In this document: piece after piece, positions 34,999 to 46,278 of the stretch
Position numbering within the stretch: position 1 is the first letter of the stretch
Layout of the letters: every line of letters starts with the position of its first letter
NCBI RefSeq assembly: GCF_904846415.1
Contig: NZ_CAJHAR010000015.1
Location: 1-64,000 of the forward strand
Source: Psychrobacter piscatorii
Lineage (GTDB): Bacteria > Pseudomonadota > Gammaproteobacteria > Pseudomonadales > Moraxellaceae
Direction: 5' to 3'
DNA length: 64,000 nucleotides
Program-made: the position numbers and the translations under genes
Notes under the pieces: generated by a model
The model's input: only the letters and a program-made list of their open reading frames with translations
Database searches by the model: none
Told to the model about the DNA's origin: nothing

Positions 34999-37900
34999 AT
35001 GAACCCAGTAGACCAGTTTACCCCGCAAGAGCCGATCTTGTTTAATCCTGTTGATATGCTGTCGCCTGAGTATCTCGCCCAGTCAGCAGAAGAGCTAAAT
35101 AAGCGTATTTCGCCGCTATATAGCGCCGATGAAGAACGTTGGTTGTCTGAGTTATTGCCACTTGCCAAACCCAGTATAGAAGAACGCGATGCTGCTGCTG
35201 AGCAAACGCGCAAACTGGTCGAGCACGTGCGTAATGATGGTAAAGCCGTCAAGATGGTTGACTCATTATTGCTTGAGTATAGCCTTGATACCCAAGAAGG
35301 TATTTTGCTAATGAGCTTGGCAGAAGCCTTGATTCGTGTGCCAGACAACTATACGGCTGATGCGTTGATTCATGACAAAATGAGTGTGGCTGACTGGAAA
35401 AAGCACATTAAAAATGACAACGGCTTTATGGTCAATGCTTCTACTTGGGGCATGATGATGACTGGTCGCGTTGTCAGTATTGATAGCAGCACCACTGCAT
35501 CAGGTTTCTTGGATCGCATGACTAAGAAGATGGGTGAGCCTGTCATTCGCAGTGCGATGCAAAAAGCCATGCGTATCATGGGCCATCAGTTTGTATTGGG
35601 CGAGACCATCGAAGACGCCAATAAAAACAGCCAGCCATATCGTAATAGAGGCTATACCTATTCATTTGATATGTTAGGTGAAGCGGCTATCACGCACAAA
35701 GATGCGGAAAAATATTTCAATGACTATCTACATGCGATCAGAGCTACGGCGAACGTAAAAGTCAAAGAAGGCATGCCAAAGCCGTCAGTGTCTATCAAAT
35801 TATCAGCACTGCATCCTCGCTATGAAGCCACGCAAGAAGCGCAAGTAATGGGCTTATTGCGTCAGCGCTGCCTGCTATTGATTGAAGCGGCACGTGAAGT
35901 CAATGTCGATATCAGTATTGATGCTGAAGAAGCAGATCGCCTTGAGATTTCTCTAAAACTGTTTGAGTCTTTGTACCGTGATAATTTAACGGCGGACTGG
36001 GATGGTTTAGGTATCGTTGTACAAGGGTACTCTAAACGCGCAATCGCTGTATTAGCGTGGCTGGCTCGTTTGTCTACTGAAGTCGGTGATCGTATCCCAG
36101 TACGTCTAGTAAAAGGCGCTTACTGGGATACTGAGATCAAACTTGCTCAGCAAAAAGGTCTATCAGGCTATCCCGTTTGGACACGTAAAGAAGGTACGGA
36201 TACTGCATACCTTGCTTGTGCGCGCTTCTTATTGTCAGACCATCTGCGCGGGCTAATCTGGCCACAGTTTGCGACGCATAATGCGCATACACTGTCATCA
36301 ATCATGACCATGAGTGCACATAGAGACTTTGAATTCCAACGTTTGCACGGCATGGGCGATGCGCTTTATGATCATATTTTGCAAGCTTATGAGATTCCTG
36401 TACGTATCTATGCACCAGTTGGCGCGCACAAAGACTTGCTACCATATTTGGTACGTCGTTTGTTAGAGAACGGTGCCAACAGCTCGTTTGTCCATCAGTT
36501 ATTAGACAAGTCGTATCCGATTGAAAAACTAACGGTGCATCCATATGACAAGCTACTTGCCAACCCAACATTGCATAACCCGGATATCCCGCTACCACTA
36601 GAGATTTATGGTTCGCGACGTGCTAGTTTTGGCCCGAACATATTTGTAGAGTCACAGTGGTTGCCGTTTAAAGCAGCTATTGATAGCCATCTCAATAAAA
36701 AATGGTCAGCGACACCTATCATCAACGGCCAAGCAGTGAATGAATATGAAGTAGATGGCGTCACCCATCAGCTTGATACTCAGCCTGTACTTGCGCCTTG
36801 GAATCATGACGTAAGCGCTGGTGAGGTCAAATATGCCAATGCAGAGCTGGCTCGTCAAGCGATTGATGTCGCTGTCGCTGGTCAAAATACCTGGCAGAAC
36901 GTGACAGTGGCAAAACGTGCGGCAATCTTGCGTAAGACGGCTGAGCTATTTGAAGAAAACTACGCTGAGCTGATGGCACTATGCCAAGTCGAAGCTGGTA
37001 AGACCATGCAAGACAGTATCGATGAAATCAAAGAAGCCGTTGATTTCTGTCGTTTTTACGCTGATGAAGCAGAGCGCCTAGACGATGTTGTGCATGAGTT
37101 TACAGATTTGTCTGGTAAGCAATCTCGTCAAGTTTATAAACCACGTGGCACCTTTGTGTGTATTAGCCCATGGAACTTCCCATTGGCTATCTATACGGGT
37201 CAAATCGTAGCGGCACTGGCAGCAGGTAATACGGTAGTCGCTAAGCCTGCTGAACAAACCAGCTTGATTGCTCATTTTGGTGCGCAATTAATGTATCAAG
37301 CGGGTGTACCAGCAGAAGCACTACAATTGGTGACAGGTGCCGGTGATGTGGGCGGAGCGCTAACGGCTGCTGACAACATAGCAGGTGTGATATTTACTGG
37401 CTCAACGCAAACTGCTCAGCGTATCAATCAAAGCTTGAATGATCATGCACAAGCGAGTGGCGAGCTGCCTGTATTTATCGCTGAGACTGGCGGTCAGAAC
37501 GCGATGATTGTTGATTCAACAGCGCTGCCAGAGCAAGTCGTTAGAGACGCTGTTCTATCTGCATTTGGTTCAGCAGGTCAGCGTTGTTCAGCTTGCCGTA
37601 TACTATGTGTACAGGAAGAGATGGCTGATGATTTGATCGAGCTATTGCAAGGTAATATGGCTGAGCTTTCTGTTGGTAACCCGCTATATGCTGCCACAGA
37701 TGTAGGTCCAGTCATTGATGCTGATGCCAAAAATGGTCTTGAGGCGCATATCGCGCGTATGGACGCTGAGCCAACTGCGACTATCTTGGCTCAAACACCA
37801 ATGAGCTCAAGCTCGGTTGTCAGCCAAGAAAACTCTACCTTTGTATTGCCAACAGCGATTGAAGTACAAAGCATAGACGTTATTGGTGGTGAGCATTTTG

Positions 37901-38247
37901 GCCCAATCCTACATGTATTGCGCTATAAAGCACGTGATCTGAATAAGCTCATTGATTCTATCAATAACACAGGCTTTGGTTTGACTATGGGTATCCATAG
38001 CCGTATCGAAAAAACTGTTGAGCATATCGAGCGCCGTGCTTTTGTAGGTAACACTTATATCAACCGTAACCAAATCGGCGCGGTCGTAAACGTCCAGCCA
38101 TTCGGTGGTTGTGGTCTGTCTGGTACTGGTCCTAAAGCTGGTGGTCCGCACTATGTTGCGCGTCTGATGCAGCTTAGCTCAGAGTCAAATGGCAGCAACC
38201 AAGCAAATGCTAATACCCAAACAACCACTCAAACAGAACTCGCATAA
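34999..38247 (+). CDS. putA: Bifunctional proline dehydrogenase / glutamate-semialdehyde dehydrogenase, lacking its C-terminal domain
   Basis: Oxidises proline to P5C with FAD, then the semialdehyde to glutamate with NAD+. The ATG at 34999 has GGAG six bases upstream and gives 1082 residues; the frame upstream to 34909 is not credible. Domains: helical arm and alpha domain (1-200), proline dehydrogenase barrel (about 210-520; SVSIKLSALHPRYE, VKGAYWDTEIKLAQ, FATHNAHT near residue 423), then the aldehyde dehydrogenase (about 575-1055; PWNFPLAIYTGQIVAALAAG, FIAETGGQNAMI with the general-base Glu, and C863 in GQRCSACR). There is no N-terminal ribbon-helix-helix, so it is not its own repressor. 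After the ALDH domain (QPFGGCGLSGTGPKAGG) it ends in a Q/T/N-rich tail. The C-terminal domain of long PutAs is encoded by the next gene. Confidence 0.95.
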   Translation: MNPVDQFTPQEPILFNPVDMLSPEYLAQSAEELNKRISPLYSADEERWLSELLPLAKPSIEERDAAAEQTRKLVEHVRNDGKAVKMVDSLLLEYSLDTQEGILLMSLAEALIRVPDNYTADALIHDKMSVADWKKHIKNDNGFMVNASTWGMMMTGRVVSIDSSTTASGFLDRMTKKMGEPVIRSAMQKAMRIMGHQFVLGETIEDANKNSQPYRNRGYTYSFDMLGEAAITHKDAEKYFNDYLHAIRATANVKVKEGMPKPSVSIKLSALHPRYEATQEAQVMGLLRQRCLLLIEAAREVNVDISIDAEEADRLEISLKLFESLYRDNLTADWDGLGIVVQGYSKRAIAVLAWLARLSTEVGDRIPVRLVKGAYWDTEIKLAQQKGLSGYPVWTRKEGTDTAYLACARFLLSDHLRGLIWPQFATHNAHTLSSIMTMSAHRDFEFQRLHGMGDALYDHILQAYEIPVRIYAPVGAHKDLLPYLVRRLLENGANSSFVHQLLDKSYPIEKLTVHPYDKLLANPTLHNPDIPLPLEIYGSRRASFGPNIFVESQWLPFKAAIDSHLNKKWSATPIINGQAVNEYEVDGVTHQLDTQPVLAPWNHDVSAGEVKYANAELARQAIDVAVAGQNTWQNVTVAKRAAILRKTAELFEENYAELMALCQVEAGKTMQDSIDEIKEAVDFCRFYADEAERLDDVVHEFTDLSGKQSRQVYKPRGTFVCISPWNFPLAIYTGQIVAALAAGNTVVAKPAEQTSLIAHFGAQLMYQAGVPAEALQLVTGAGDVGGALTAADNIAGVIFTGSTQTAQRINQSLNDHAQASGELPVFIAETGGQNAMIVDSTALPEQVVRDAVLSAFGSAGQRCSACRILCVQEEMADDLIELLQGNMAELSVGNPLYAATDVGPVIDADAKNGLEAHIARMDAEPTATILAQTPMSSSSVVSQENSTFVLPTAIEVQSIDVIGGEHFGPILHVLRYKARDLNKLIDSINNTGFGLTMGIHSRIEKTVEHIERRAFVGNTYINRNQIGAVVNVQPFGGCGLSGTGPKAGGPHYVARLMQLSSESNGSNQANANTQTTTQTELA

Positions 38248-38258
38248 GGAGTAGCAAC

Positions 38259-38951
38259 ATGGCGACTGAATTCAAAAAAAATCATGCCCAGGTTTGTGAA
38301 TCTTGGCGACTACTTGGCGCGGTCAATCGCGCAACGTACCTAGAGGCGGCAATTCCAAAGTTGTCTCTATTGACTGGTGATGCCAACAAAGCAAAGCGTT
38401 TGTTCAATCATCTATTGAGCGCGGCTCCTAGTTTGGACGAGACGCATCGTATGACTGGCGCAACTGGTGAGTCGAATGACTTATATGTGACAGGTCGTGG
38501 TAAGACGATGGTCATTGGTGAAGAGTCTGCCAGAGCAATGGCAGTGCTAGGGCAGCTGATAGCCGCATTATTGACTGGTAATGAAGTCATATTGCATTGC
38601 CCAAGCCAAGATGAGATGTGCAATGAAGCTGCTAAGATATTGTACGATACAGGTATTAGCGAAGATGTATTGAGTGTGGCTAATGACTCTCAGACCACCA
38701 CGCTTTTGTATATCGATCGTCTTGCCCAAGTGGCCGTTTCTGGTAACCACAGTGAAGTACAAGCCATCAGTCAAGAGCTTGCTAAGACAGACGGTATTTT
38801 GACGCAAGTGATTAGCGTCACTGATATGGAAGGCTTATCAGAGATGTTAACGCCTGATTATCTGCATCGTTTTGTCACTGAGCGTGTTAAGACTATTAAC
38901 ACCACAGCAATCGGCGGTAACGCGAGCTTGCTTGAGCTTGGTACAGAGTAA
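38259..38951 (+). CDS. Stand-alone PutA C-terminal domain
   Basis: 230 residues that match the extra C-terminal domain of long (type B and trifunctional) PutA proteins, a degenerate aldehyde-dehydrogenase-like fold that packs on the ALDH module and lids the substrate tunnel. Visible marks are MTGATGESNDLYVTGRGK at about residues 65-82 (compare GPTGE.N in long PutAs), AVLGQLIAALLTGNEVIL, and the terminal INTTAIGGNASLLELG, which corresponds to the VNTAAAGGNASL ending of E. coli PutA. It starts 11 bases after the putA stop with its own AAGGAG site, so it is a real second cistron and not a frameshift. It lacks catalytic Cys and Glu. It probably associates with the upstream protein in trans. Confidence 0.82.
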   Translation: MATEFKKNHAQVCESWRLLGAVNRATYLEAAIPKLSLLTGDANKAKRLFNHLLSAAPSLDETHRMTGATGESNDLYVTGRGKTMVIGEESARAMAVLGQLIAALLTGNEVILHCPSQDEMCNEAAKILYDTGISEDVLSVANDSQTTTLLYIDRLAQVAVSGNHSEVQAISQELAKTDGILTQVISVTDMEGLSEMLTPDYLHRFVTERVKTINTTAIGGNASLLELGTE

Positions 38952-39061
38952 TAGTACTAACGACCAACCCGCTTAGTGTTTATAGTGGTTTTAATAAATA
39001 CTAAGTGGCGTTTGATACATCATCATGAGTATTGAACGAGTAATTGTATAATATGCATAAG

Positions 39062-39103
39062 AAAAAACCGCTATCTGAGTAATTATCAGATAGCGGTTTT
39101 TTT
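39062..39103. terminator. Terminator after the put operon
   Basis: AAAAAACCGCTATCTGA / TCAGATAGCGGTTTTTTT with an 8-base loop, with T runs on both strands. It serves the put operon and the convergent ribosomal oxygenase gene. Confidence 0.93.
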
Positions 39104-39138
39104 ATTTGAGTGATTTAACTGAAAATAATTACGCGGTC

Positions 39139-40323
39139 TTATTCAGCCATTTCAATCCATACCCAACCGTTCTCTAACCATTCGCTTAAATCATCTGCAT
39201 CGATATCCTTCACATCATGATGCTGTAATGGCTCTCCATCAGCCAAACGTACCAACACTGCTATTGCTGCATCATCAAGTCCATCGAGGCGCTGCCCATT
39301 GGCATACAGCACAATATCATCATTGGTTTTGTTATAGAGTAGGCGATTGCTATAATCTGCTTGTAGTGTCGCACCCTCAGACAATGCTTGCATGAGCGCT
39401 TCAGTATCCAGTGTTTCCTCTGGCATGAGTGCATCATATTGGCGTTTACTAACCACTTCAGAAACTGCTTGGCGAATCATCTCATCACCGCGCTCAGATT
39501 GTAGCATCTCTAGCAATTGCGCTTTGATCGCAGCGATGCTGTCCGCTTGCAGCTCCCCTGAGTTCTGTAGCGTTTGTGGCAGTAGCATCGGGATAAATAA
39601 CTGGCTGTCATTGGTCGCAATATCGGCCACGCTATCGATGATTTGCATTATGTTTGGACGACGGCAACCAAACGAGAAAGTCAGACAGTCGTCTTGCGCC
39701 ACCCCGAAATGCGATAATTTAGGCGGTACATAAAGCACATCACCCGCTTCTAGTATCTCATCGAAGATAAGCTCTCCCATATCATCGAACAAGCGTAAAG
39801 GCTCATCAGCGACAAACTCTGTCTGCTCATCACAAAACTTACCCAATTGCCAGCGCCTAGAACCATAGCCTTGTGCTAAAAACACATCGTAGTCGTCATA
39901 ATGTTTACCGACCGATCCAGCTGCTGGCGCATAAGAAACCATGATGTCATCGCGCTGCCACTGCGGAATAAAGTCAAACGCTTGCCACAACTGACCGAGC
40001 TCTGGCGACCACTGTTCTAGGTTTTGCACCAGTACAGTCCACTGCTCTGGTAGATTTTCAAAATCCGTTTCATTCAAAGGGCTTTTTTTGAGTTGCCACT
40101 GTGCCTGACCTTCTTTTTTATTGGCTGCTTGGGTTAGCAAGCGTGCGCTAGCATCTTCTTCAAGGGCAAGACCAATCATGTCATCTGGCTCAAACATGTC
40201 GATCAATTGTGGTAAGCCTTGCTTGATAAGTAAGGGTTTCTTTTGCCAGTATTCAGCCAAAAACTGCTCAGGCGTGATAGAGTCGGGTAGACAAAGAGGA
40301 ATAGAAGTCATGGGTAAGTCCAT
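39139..40323 (-). CDS. JmjC/cupin ribosomal oxygenase (RoxA/YcfD-like)
   Basis: Probable Fe(II)/2-oxoglutarate hydroxylase; E. coli YcfD hydroxylates an arginine of ribosomal protein L16. 394 residues: PDSITPEQFLAEYWQKKPLL at the N-terminus, the JmjC core with iron ligands in HYDDYDVFLAQGYGSRRWQLG (HxD) and the distal His in VPPKLSHFGVA, then a dimerisation and winged-helix-like C-terminal part. The start could also be the Met five residues in (40311), which drops MDLP. It stands alone, divergent from a small lipoprotein. Confidence 0.87.
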   Translation of the reverse strand: MDLPMTSIPLCLPDSITPEQFLAEYWQKKPLLIKQGLPQLIDMFEPDDMIGLALEEDASARLLTQAANKKEGQAQWQLKKSPLNETDFENLPEQWTVLVQNLEQWSPELGQLWQAFDFIPQWQRDDIMVSYAPAAGSVGKHYDDYDVFLAQGYGSRRWQLGKFCDEQTEFVADEPLRLFDDMGELIFDEILEAGDVLYVPPKLSHFGVAQDDCLTFSFGCRRPNIMQIIDSVADIATNDSQLFIPMLLPQTLQNSGELQADSIAAIKAQLLEMLQSERGDEMIRQAVSEVVSKRQYDALMPEETLDTEALMQALSEGATLQADYSNRLLYNKTNDDIVLYANGQRLDGLDDAAIAVLVRLADGEPLQHHDVKDIDADDLSEWLENGWVWIEMAE

Positions 40324-40441
40324 ATTTTAAATGCGTATGAGATTGATAGTAAGAGAGGCTTTATAGAAAGGTTTTAATCGTTTATGATGATCCTCTATCT
40401 GATGGCTATCATCAGAGCAGCCACCGAATCGTAGGAAAGTT

Positions 40442-40627
40442 ATGAAAAAATTGCACTTTATCGTCATTATCGCTAGCGTGTTTTTATTACAAGCCTGTGT
40501 CCATAAGATTGTCACCGTACCTGCCAAAATCGCTTACAAAACCACCAAAGGTGTGGTCAAAGGAACTGTTGCTGTCGGTAAAGCCATCATACCGGGTGAT
40601 AGTGACGATGATAAAAAAGACGATTAA
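40442..40627 (+). CDS. Small lipoprotein, 61 residues
   Basis: MKKLHFIVIIASVFLLQAC is a lipoprotein signal peptide with lipobox LQAC (C19). The mature 43 residues hold the KI.....KIAYKTTKGVVKGTVAVG pattern seen in small lipoproteins of Moraxellaceae and end in an acidic DSDDDKKDD tail. A good ribosome-binding site (AGGAAAG) precedes it. Residue +2 is Val, suggesting outer-membrane sorting. Function unknown. Its stop lies four bases from the stop of the convergent membrane-protein gene. Confidence 0.82.
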   Translation: MKKLHFIVIIASVFLLQACVHKIVTVPAKIAYKTTKGVVKGTVAVGKAIIPGDSDDDKKDD

Positions 40628-40631
40628 TCAC

Positions 40632-41270
40632 TTAATTAGATACCACTTGGTTTTGACGAGTTTTAAATAGCATAATACCTGCCGCAATTAGCCCACCGAG
40701 TAAGGCTAAAGCCATATCTTTGTGGGCGTCCCAAACGTCACCCTGCTGACCGTTATACGCTTCAGCAGCTTCTGGTGATAACGTCATTGCAATGCCCCAT
40801 TCGAGCAGCTCGTAGAGCAGACTTGATGACATATTAATCATGAGAGCAAGTGCGATGAGTAGTTTGACGGATTGGACTTTGAAGATAGATTTTGAGACAT
40901 CTACCATCGCATGGAACAGTAAAAGCCCGTAGCTAAAATGGACAAGACGATCGTACATATTGCGCTGCCAACCAAACAATTCGTCTAAACGTATACCGAA
41001 TAGTTGCTGTGTCCAATCATTGTAGGGCACGTAAGAGTATAGATAACGCGCCCCTATGATGTGAATGACTAAAAATAGTGATGCGAGCACATAAGAGCGT
41101 GAGCTAACATAGTTATAGCGATAAGCAACTAGCATCAATGCTAAGAAAAGTAGCGTACCGAGCTGATGTAACAGGTAGCTCGACCACTCTAGAGGCTCAA
41201 TGCTTGCCAGTACCATAACGACAAATACCGCAATCGTACTAGCAAGCACAGATTTTTTATTTTGATGCAT
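40632..41270 (-). CDS. DUF2238 (YjdF-like) membrane protein
   Basis: 212 residues with about six hydrophobic segments. It carries the family pattern VPYNDWTQQLFG / QRNMYDRLVHFSYGLLL (near residue 105), SLLYELLEWG (near residue 150) and the conserved GQQGDVWDAHKDMALALLGG segment near the C-terminus. Inner-membrane protein of unknown function, about the usual length for the family. It follows purB by 32 bases and is probably co-transcribed with it. Confidence 0.87.
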   Translation of the reverse strand: MHQNKKSVLASTIAVFVVMVLASIEPLEWSSYLLHQLGTLLFLALMLVAYRYNYVSSRSYVLASLFLVIHIIGARYLYSYVPYNDWTQQLFGIRLDELFGWQRNMYDRLVHFSYGLLLFHAMVDVSKSIFKVQSVKLLIALALMINMSSSLLYELLEWGIAMTLSPEAAEAYNGQQGDVWDAHKDMALALLGGLIAAGIMLFKTRQNQVVSN

Positions 41271-41302
41271 AGTGCTCGCTGGCTGCTATCAATAGTTAGT
41301 AG

Positions 41303-42703
<1,401 letters not shown>

Positions 42704-42906
42704 TCAGTAGTTATGAAATAAAAAACTGCAAGAGTCTAGATAAAAAATTACCATATAATAAACGACGTCGAAATCGTTGCGCGTAATATAGCAGAAATAT
42801 GATATTAAAAAAGCGGTCTATGCAAATAAAGCGATGTTGACGTCCGTTAAAATCAATCTATTCACTGCGTCAACATCTGTGCTTGAGGTTGGGTCTTAGG
42901 AATCAA

Positions 42907-44133
42907 TTAGAATCCGCAAGGTGCATCAATAGATTCAATCACGCCGCCGCCCAGACACACTTCATCAATATAAAATACCGCTGACTGTCCAGGAGTGACG
43001 GCGCGCTGTGGCTCATCAAATACCACGCGCACTTCGCTGCCATCAGCATTGGTCGCAAATACGCGACACGCTTGGTCTGGCTGGCGATAGCGAGACTTTT
43101 CCATACAGGCCAGGCCTTCATCGCTAAACACATCCGCAGGCGGTAAACCATTAGTCCAATCGAGCTTATAGGCTTTTAGCTCGTTGCTCATGAGCATGGG
43201 ATGTTCATGCCCTTGACCAACGATTAAGCGGTTTTCGTCTAAGTCTTTTGCCAATACAAACCACGGCGCCTCTACACGGTCTTTAACACCGCCAATGCCG
43301 ATGCCACCACGTTGACCCAGTGTGTAATACATCAGGCCGTCATGAGTACCGATGACTTTATTATCATCAGTAAGTATCTCGCCTTTTTGGGCAGGCAGAT
43401 ATTGCTGTAAGAAGTCTTTAAAACGGCGCTCACCAATAAAGCAAATGCCTGTAGAGTCTTTCTTTTTAGCCGTCGCTAGGTCATGCTCTTCAGCAATCTG
43501 ACGTACCACTGGCTTTTCGAGCTCACCAACGGGGAATAGCGTTTTGGCGATTTTGTCACCGCCAACCGCATGCAAGAAATAGCTTTGGTCTTTATTGTTA
43601 TCAAGTCCGCGTAAGAGCTGCGCAACCTCGTCACCGTCGGCATTGGTATAGTTCACACTGCGGCGCGTATAGTGACCTGTAGCAATATAATCTGCACCAA
43701 GGGTCAACGCATAGTCCAAAAACGCCTTAAACTTAATTTCTTTATTGCACAAGATATCAGGGTTTGGGGTGCGTCCTGCTTTATATTCTGCCAAAAAGTG
43801 CTCGAATACGCGATCCCAGTATTCCATAGCAAAGTTAGCCGTGTGCAGTTTCATACCGATTTTGTCACACACGGCCTGCGCGTCTGCTAAATCATCCATC
43901 GCCGTACAGTATTCGGTGCCGTCATCTTCTTCCCAGTTCTTCATAAACAGGCCTTCGACCTTGAAGCCTGCCTGCTGAAGTAATACGGCTGATACAGAAG
44001 AATCGACCCCGCCTGACATACCGACGATCACATGCTTGGTGCTAGGATTTTCGACATCAGCAAGTGTTAAAGGGCGATGAGCATTAAAAGACTCAGAAAC
44101 GGTTGTGCTTGAGGTACTTTGTATGGCTGACAT
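42907..44133 (-). CDS. mnmA: tRNA-specific 2-thiouridylase MnmA
   Basis: Thiolates U34 of tRNA Lys, Glu and Gln. The ATG at 44133 gives 408 residues; the frame begins at a TTG four codons upstream. PP-loop [16 protein letters not shown] near residue 37, then [10 protein letters not shown], the catalytic cysteine pair in [14 protein letters not shown] and [26 protein letters not shown], and the C-terminal beta-barrel. The N-terminal 30 residues precede the usual family start. mnmG, which acts on the same wobble base, is also in this window but not adjacent. Confidence 0.96.
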   Translation of the reverse strand: MSAIQSTSSTTVSESFNAHRPLTLADVENPSTKHVIVGMSGGVDSSVSAVLLQQAGFKVEGLFMKNWEEDDGTEYCTAMDDLADAQAVCDKIGMKLHTANFAMEYWDRVFEHFLAEYKAGRTPNPDILCNKEIKFKAFLDYALTLGADYIATGHYTRRSVNYTNADGDEVAQLLRGLDNNKDQSYFLHAVGGDKIAKTLFPVGELEKPVVRQIAEEHDLATAKKKDSTGICFIGERRFKDFLQQYLPAQKGEILTDDNKVIGTHDGLMYYTLGQRGGIGIGGVKDRVEAPWFVLAKDLDENRLIVGQGHEHPMLMSNELKAYKLDWTNGLPPADVFSDEGLACMEKSRYRQPDQACRVFATNADGSEVRVVFDEPQRAVTPGQSAVFYIDEVCLGGGVIESIDAPCGF

Positions 44134-44393
44134 AAAACGGCTCAACTATTTATACGTTATCCAAAGTACATTTCGACGCCAAGCGTTATGCAATCACTAC
44201 AATACATAGTCTCAGCACAACAACGTCAGCTTGTCTTTTGGATCTGGTATTATGATAAAATAAACATCATATTATACCAGTTAATTGAAACTGGTGGCGA
44301 CCGATGGTGTCCGGCTGCTCGTAAAACCGCTTTGAAAATTCAGATAGCGGTTTTGAATTATTTTAATCACCTTTAACTCATCTTGGAATAATA

Positions 44394-44897
44394 ATGATAA
44401 AAATTGGTCAAGGTATCGATGTTCATGCTTTTCATAATAATGGTCAGCAGCAACAATATGTCATCCTAGCGGGCGTGCCGATTGAGCATACTCACAGTTT
44501 GCTTGCACACTCTGATGGGGATGTGGTCTTGCACGCACTTGCTGATGCGCTACTTGGTGCATTGGCGCTTGGTGATATCGGACAGCATTTTCCCGATACC
44601 GATGCGGCACATGCTGGATTGGATTCAAGGATTTTGCTGCGTTATGTTTATAGTAAAGTGCAAGAGGCTGGTTATAGCCTAGGCAATGCTGATATTACCG
44701 TGATGTGTGAGCGTCCGAAGTTGGCGCCGCATAATCTAGCCATGCGTGCCAATATCGCCAGTGACTTGCAAACAGATATTAGCAATATCAGTGTGAAAGC
44801 CACCACGACTGAAAAATTGGGATTTACGGGTCGTCAAGAGGGCATCATGGCCAATGCCGTGGTATTATTAGTCCCTAATGCTATCGAACCTATATAG
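44394..44897 (+). CDS. ispF: 2-C-methyl-D-erythritol 2,4-cyclodiphosphate synthase
   Basis: Fifth step of the MEP isoprenoid route. 167 residues: the N-terminal metal-binding [10 protein letters not shown] (D, H ligands), [20 protein letters not shown] with the third His, [11 protein letters not shown], and the C-terminal [21 protein letters not shown]. Full length for the family. It has AATAATAATG bases at the start but only a weak ribosome-binding site (GGAATAATA). Divergent from mnmA; ispD is not next to it. Confidence 0.96.
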   Translation: MIKIGQGIDVHAFHNNGQQQQYVILAGVPIEHTHSLLAHSDGDVVLHALADALLGALALGDIGQHFPDTDAAHAGLDSRILLRYVYSKVQEAGYSLGNADITVMCERPKLAPHNLAMRANIASDLQTDISNISVKATTTEKLGFTGRQEGIMANAVVLLVPNAIEPI

Positions 44898-45013
44898 ATA
44901 GAAATTCGTGCTTGTAATACGGCGGCAGTCGCCCCATGTATCAGCCACGTCTTTATACAATTATTTTATATAAATAATCATTTTAATGAACCGCTTTATC
45001 AATAGGAGCTTTT

Positions 45014-45364
45014 ATGAGTGAGCAAACCCCAAACACTGCTGCAAACGACGTTGAACAATTGATCCGTGATCAAATCCGTGACAATAAAGTTATTATCTAC
45101 ATGAAAGGCACACCGCAATTTCCGCAGTGTGGCTTTTCTGCGCGCTCTATCGAAGTGTTGACTCAGATTGGTCGTCCATTTGCGTTTGTAAACATTTTAG
45201 AAAACCCAGAAATTCGTGCAACGTTACCAAAGGTTGCTAATTGGCCAACGTTCCCACAATTATGGATTGATGGCGAGTTAATGGGTGGATCAGACATCAT
45301 CCTACAAATGTATCAATCAGGTGAGCTAAAGCCATTGATCGAAGCAAACAGTCCAGCTGCTTAA
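45014..45364 (+). CDS. grxD: Monothiol glutaredoxin Grx4
   Basis: Iron-sulfur cluster carrier or transfer protein. 116 residues with the monothiol CGFS motif in GTPQFPQCGFSARS, preceded by the conserved Lys (IYMKGTP), then WPTFPQLWIDGELMGGSDII, which binds glutathione. AGGAG lies a few bases upstream of the ATG. Cytosolic. It ends with a terminator about 65 bases on. Confidence 0.96.
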   Translation: MSEQTPNTAANDVEQLIRDQIRDNKVIIYMKGTPQFPQCGFSARSIEVLTQIGRPFAFVNILENPEIRATLPKVANWPTFPQLWIDGELMGGSDIILQMYQSGELKPLIEANSPAA

Positions 45365-45427
45365 TACTTGAAAATGTGAATTGGATGTATTTAATGTCCA
45401 ATTAGCCTTTATAAGGTACAAGCACAG

Positions 45428-45467
45428 CAAACCCAAATGGTCATTAATGGCTGTTTGGGTTTTTTTA
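45428..45467 (+). terminator. Terminator after grxD
   Basis: AAACCCAAA / TTTGGGTTT stem followed by a TTTT run. It lies inside a plus-strand frame at 45381-45599, which is one reason to reject that frame. Confidence 0.85.
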
Positions 45468-45630
45468 TTGTTGCTATTAGTGTCACTAATACCCTATCTA
45501 TTCTTGTCCCTATTATTATTTCCACGCGCCTATGTCATTAGGCTTCGTTGTTTTTATGGGATTTACCCCCATATAGTGTCCAAGATACAAGCTATATAAA
45601 TAATAATTATCAGATGAGTAAGAGGGTTTT

Positions 45631-46170
45631 ATGAATAACCAAAACAGTGAACAGTTAAACGAGCAAAGAGAAGCGGCTGAGCAGGCAGCGATTGAAAAGC
45701 GCCGTGAGCGTCTAAAAAATGAATCTACACGCATTATTGAAATTGCTAACAACGAGTCATATTCAGCACTCAAGTGTATTCATCAGCTTAGTGTGGCGGG
45801 CGGTGCAACTGAAGCGACCTATATCGCTATCGAGCAGCGCATTGTTGTGGACCAAGATCCAGCAGGTGCTTATCATTTGGCACTGTTGGCACAGAACACG
45901 CCAGATTTGCCTATCGATGCCCGTCAGCTTATCGAACTGGTAGTCAACAAGGGTGACAACCATCAGCGTTTGGCACTGCTTAAAAACTTACCATTACCGC
46001 CAGTTGAGCTCATCAAAGCGCAGATTTTGGCGAGTGATGATGGTGAGGCGATTGGTCAAATGAATGCCTATTTACAGATTAATCCAGAAGGGTATGGTAG
46101 TCATCATATGTTGTCTAGTGGTCAATCGGATCAGATCGTACCCTTGAGCCGTGGTAACGGTAATGGCTAA
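45631..46170 (+). CDS. Uncharacterised helical protein
   Basis: 179 residues, not recognised. The first 45 residues are strongly charged and rich in E, Q, R and K (probable coiled coil). The rest is helix-forming with A, L and E, and the C-terminal tail is G/S/N-rich. There is no signal peptide, membrane segment or metal motif. AAGAGGG upstream is a good ribosome-binding site, and codon use looks like that of the neighbours, so it is a real gene. It stands between grxD and mnmG, separated from both by terminators or promoters. Confidence 0.7.
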   Translation: MNNQNSEQLNEQREAAEQAAIEKRRERLKNESTRIIEIANNESYSALKCIHQLSVAGGATEATYIAIEQRIVVDQDPAGAYHLALLAQNTPDLPIDARQLIELVVNKGDNHQRLALLKNLPLPPVELIKAQILASDDGEAIGQMNAYLQINPEGYGSHHMLSSGQSDQIVPLSRGNGNG

Positions 46171-46278
46171 GACATTATTACAAACTCAAAAGCTAACCAC
46201 TAAAGTGATGTTGGCATAAATATCTTTGCGTCTAATTATAATAGTTTTTATCCTAGCGTTTTTTAAGCGTGAAAAAAT

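Noticed and set aside
40632-41270. Phosphatase or cytochrome role for the membrane protein
   Set aside because: Only the DUF2238 pattern is recognisable; no metal or haem motif is visible.
44188-44376. Plus-strand frame of 62 codons between mnmA and ispF
   Set aside because: No ribosome-binding site and no similarity; the region is the divergent promoter area.
45381-45599. Plus-strand frame encoding a hydrophobic 72-residue peptide
   Set aside because: The grxD terminator lies inside it, and the hydrophobicity comes from T-rich DNA.
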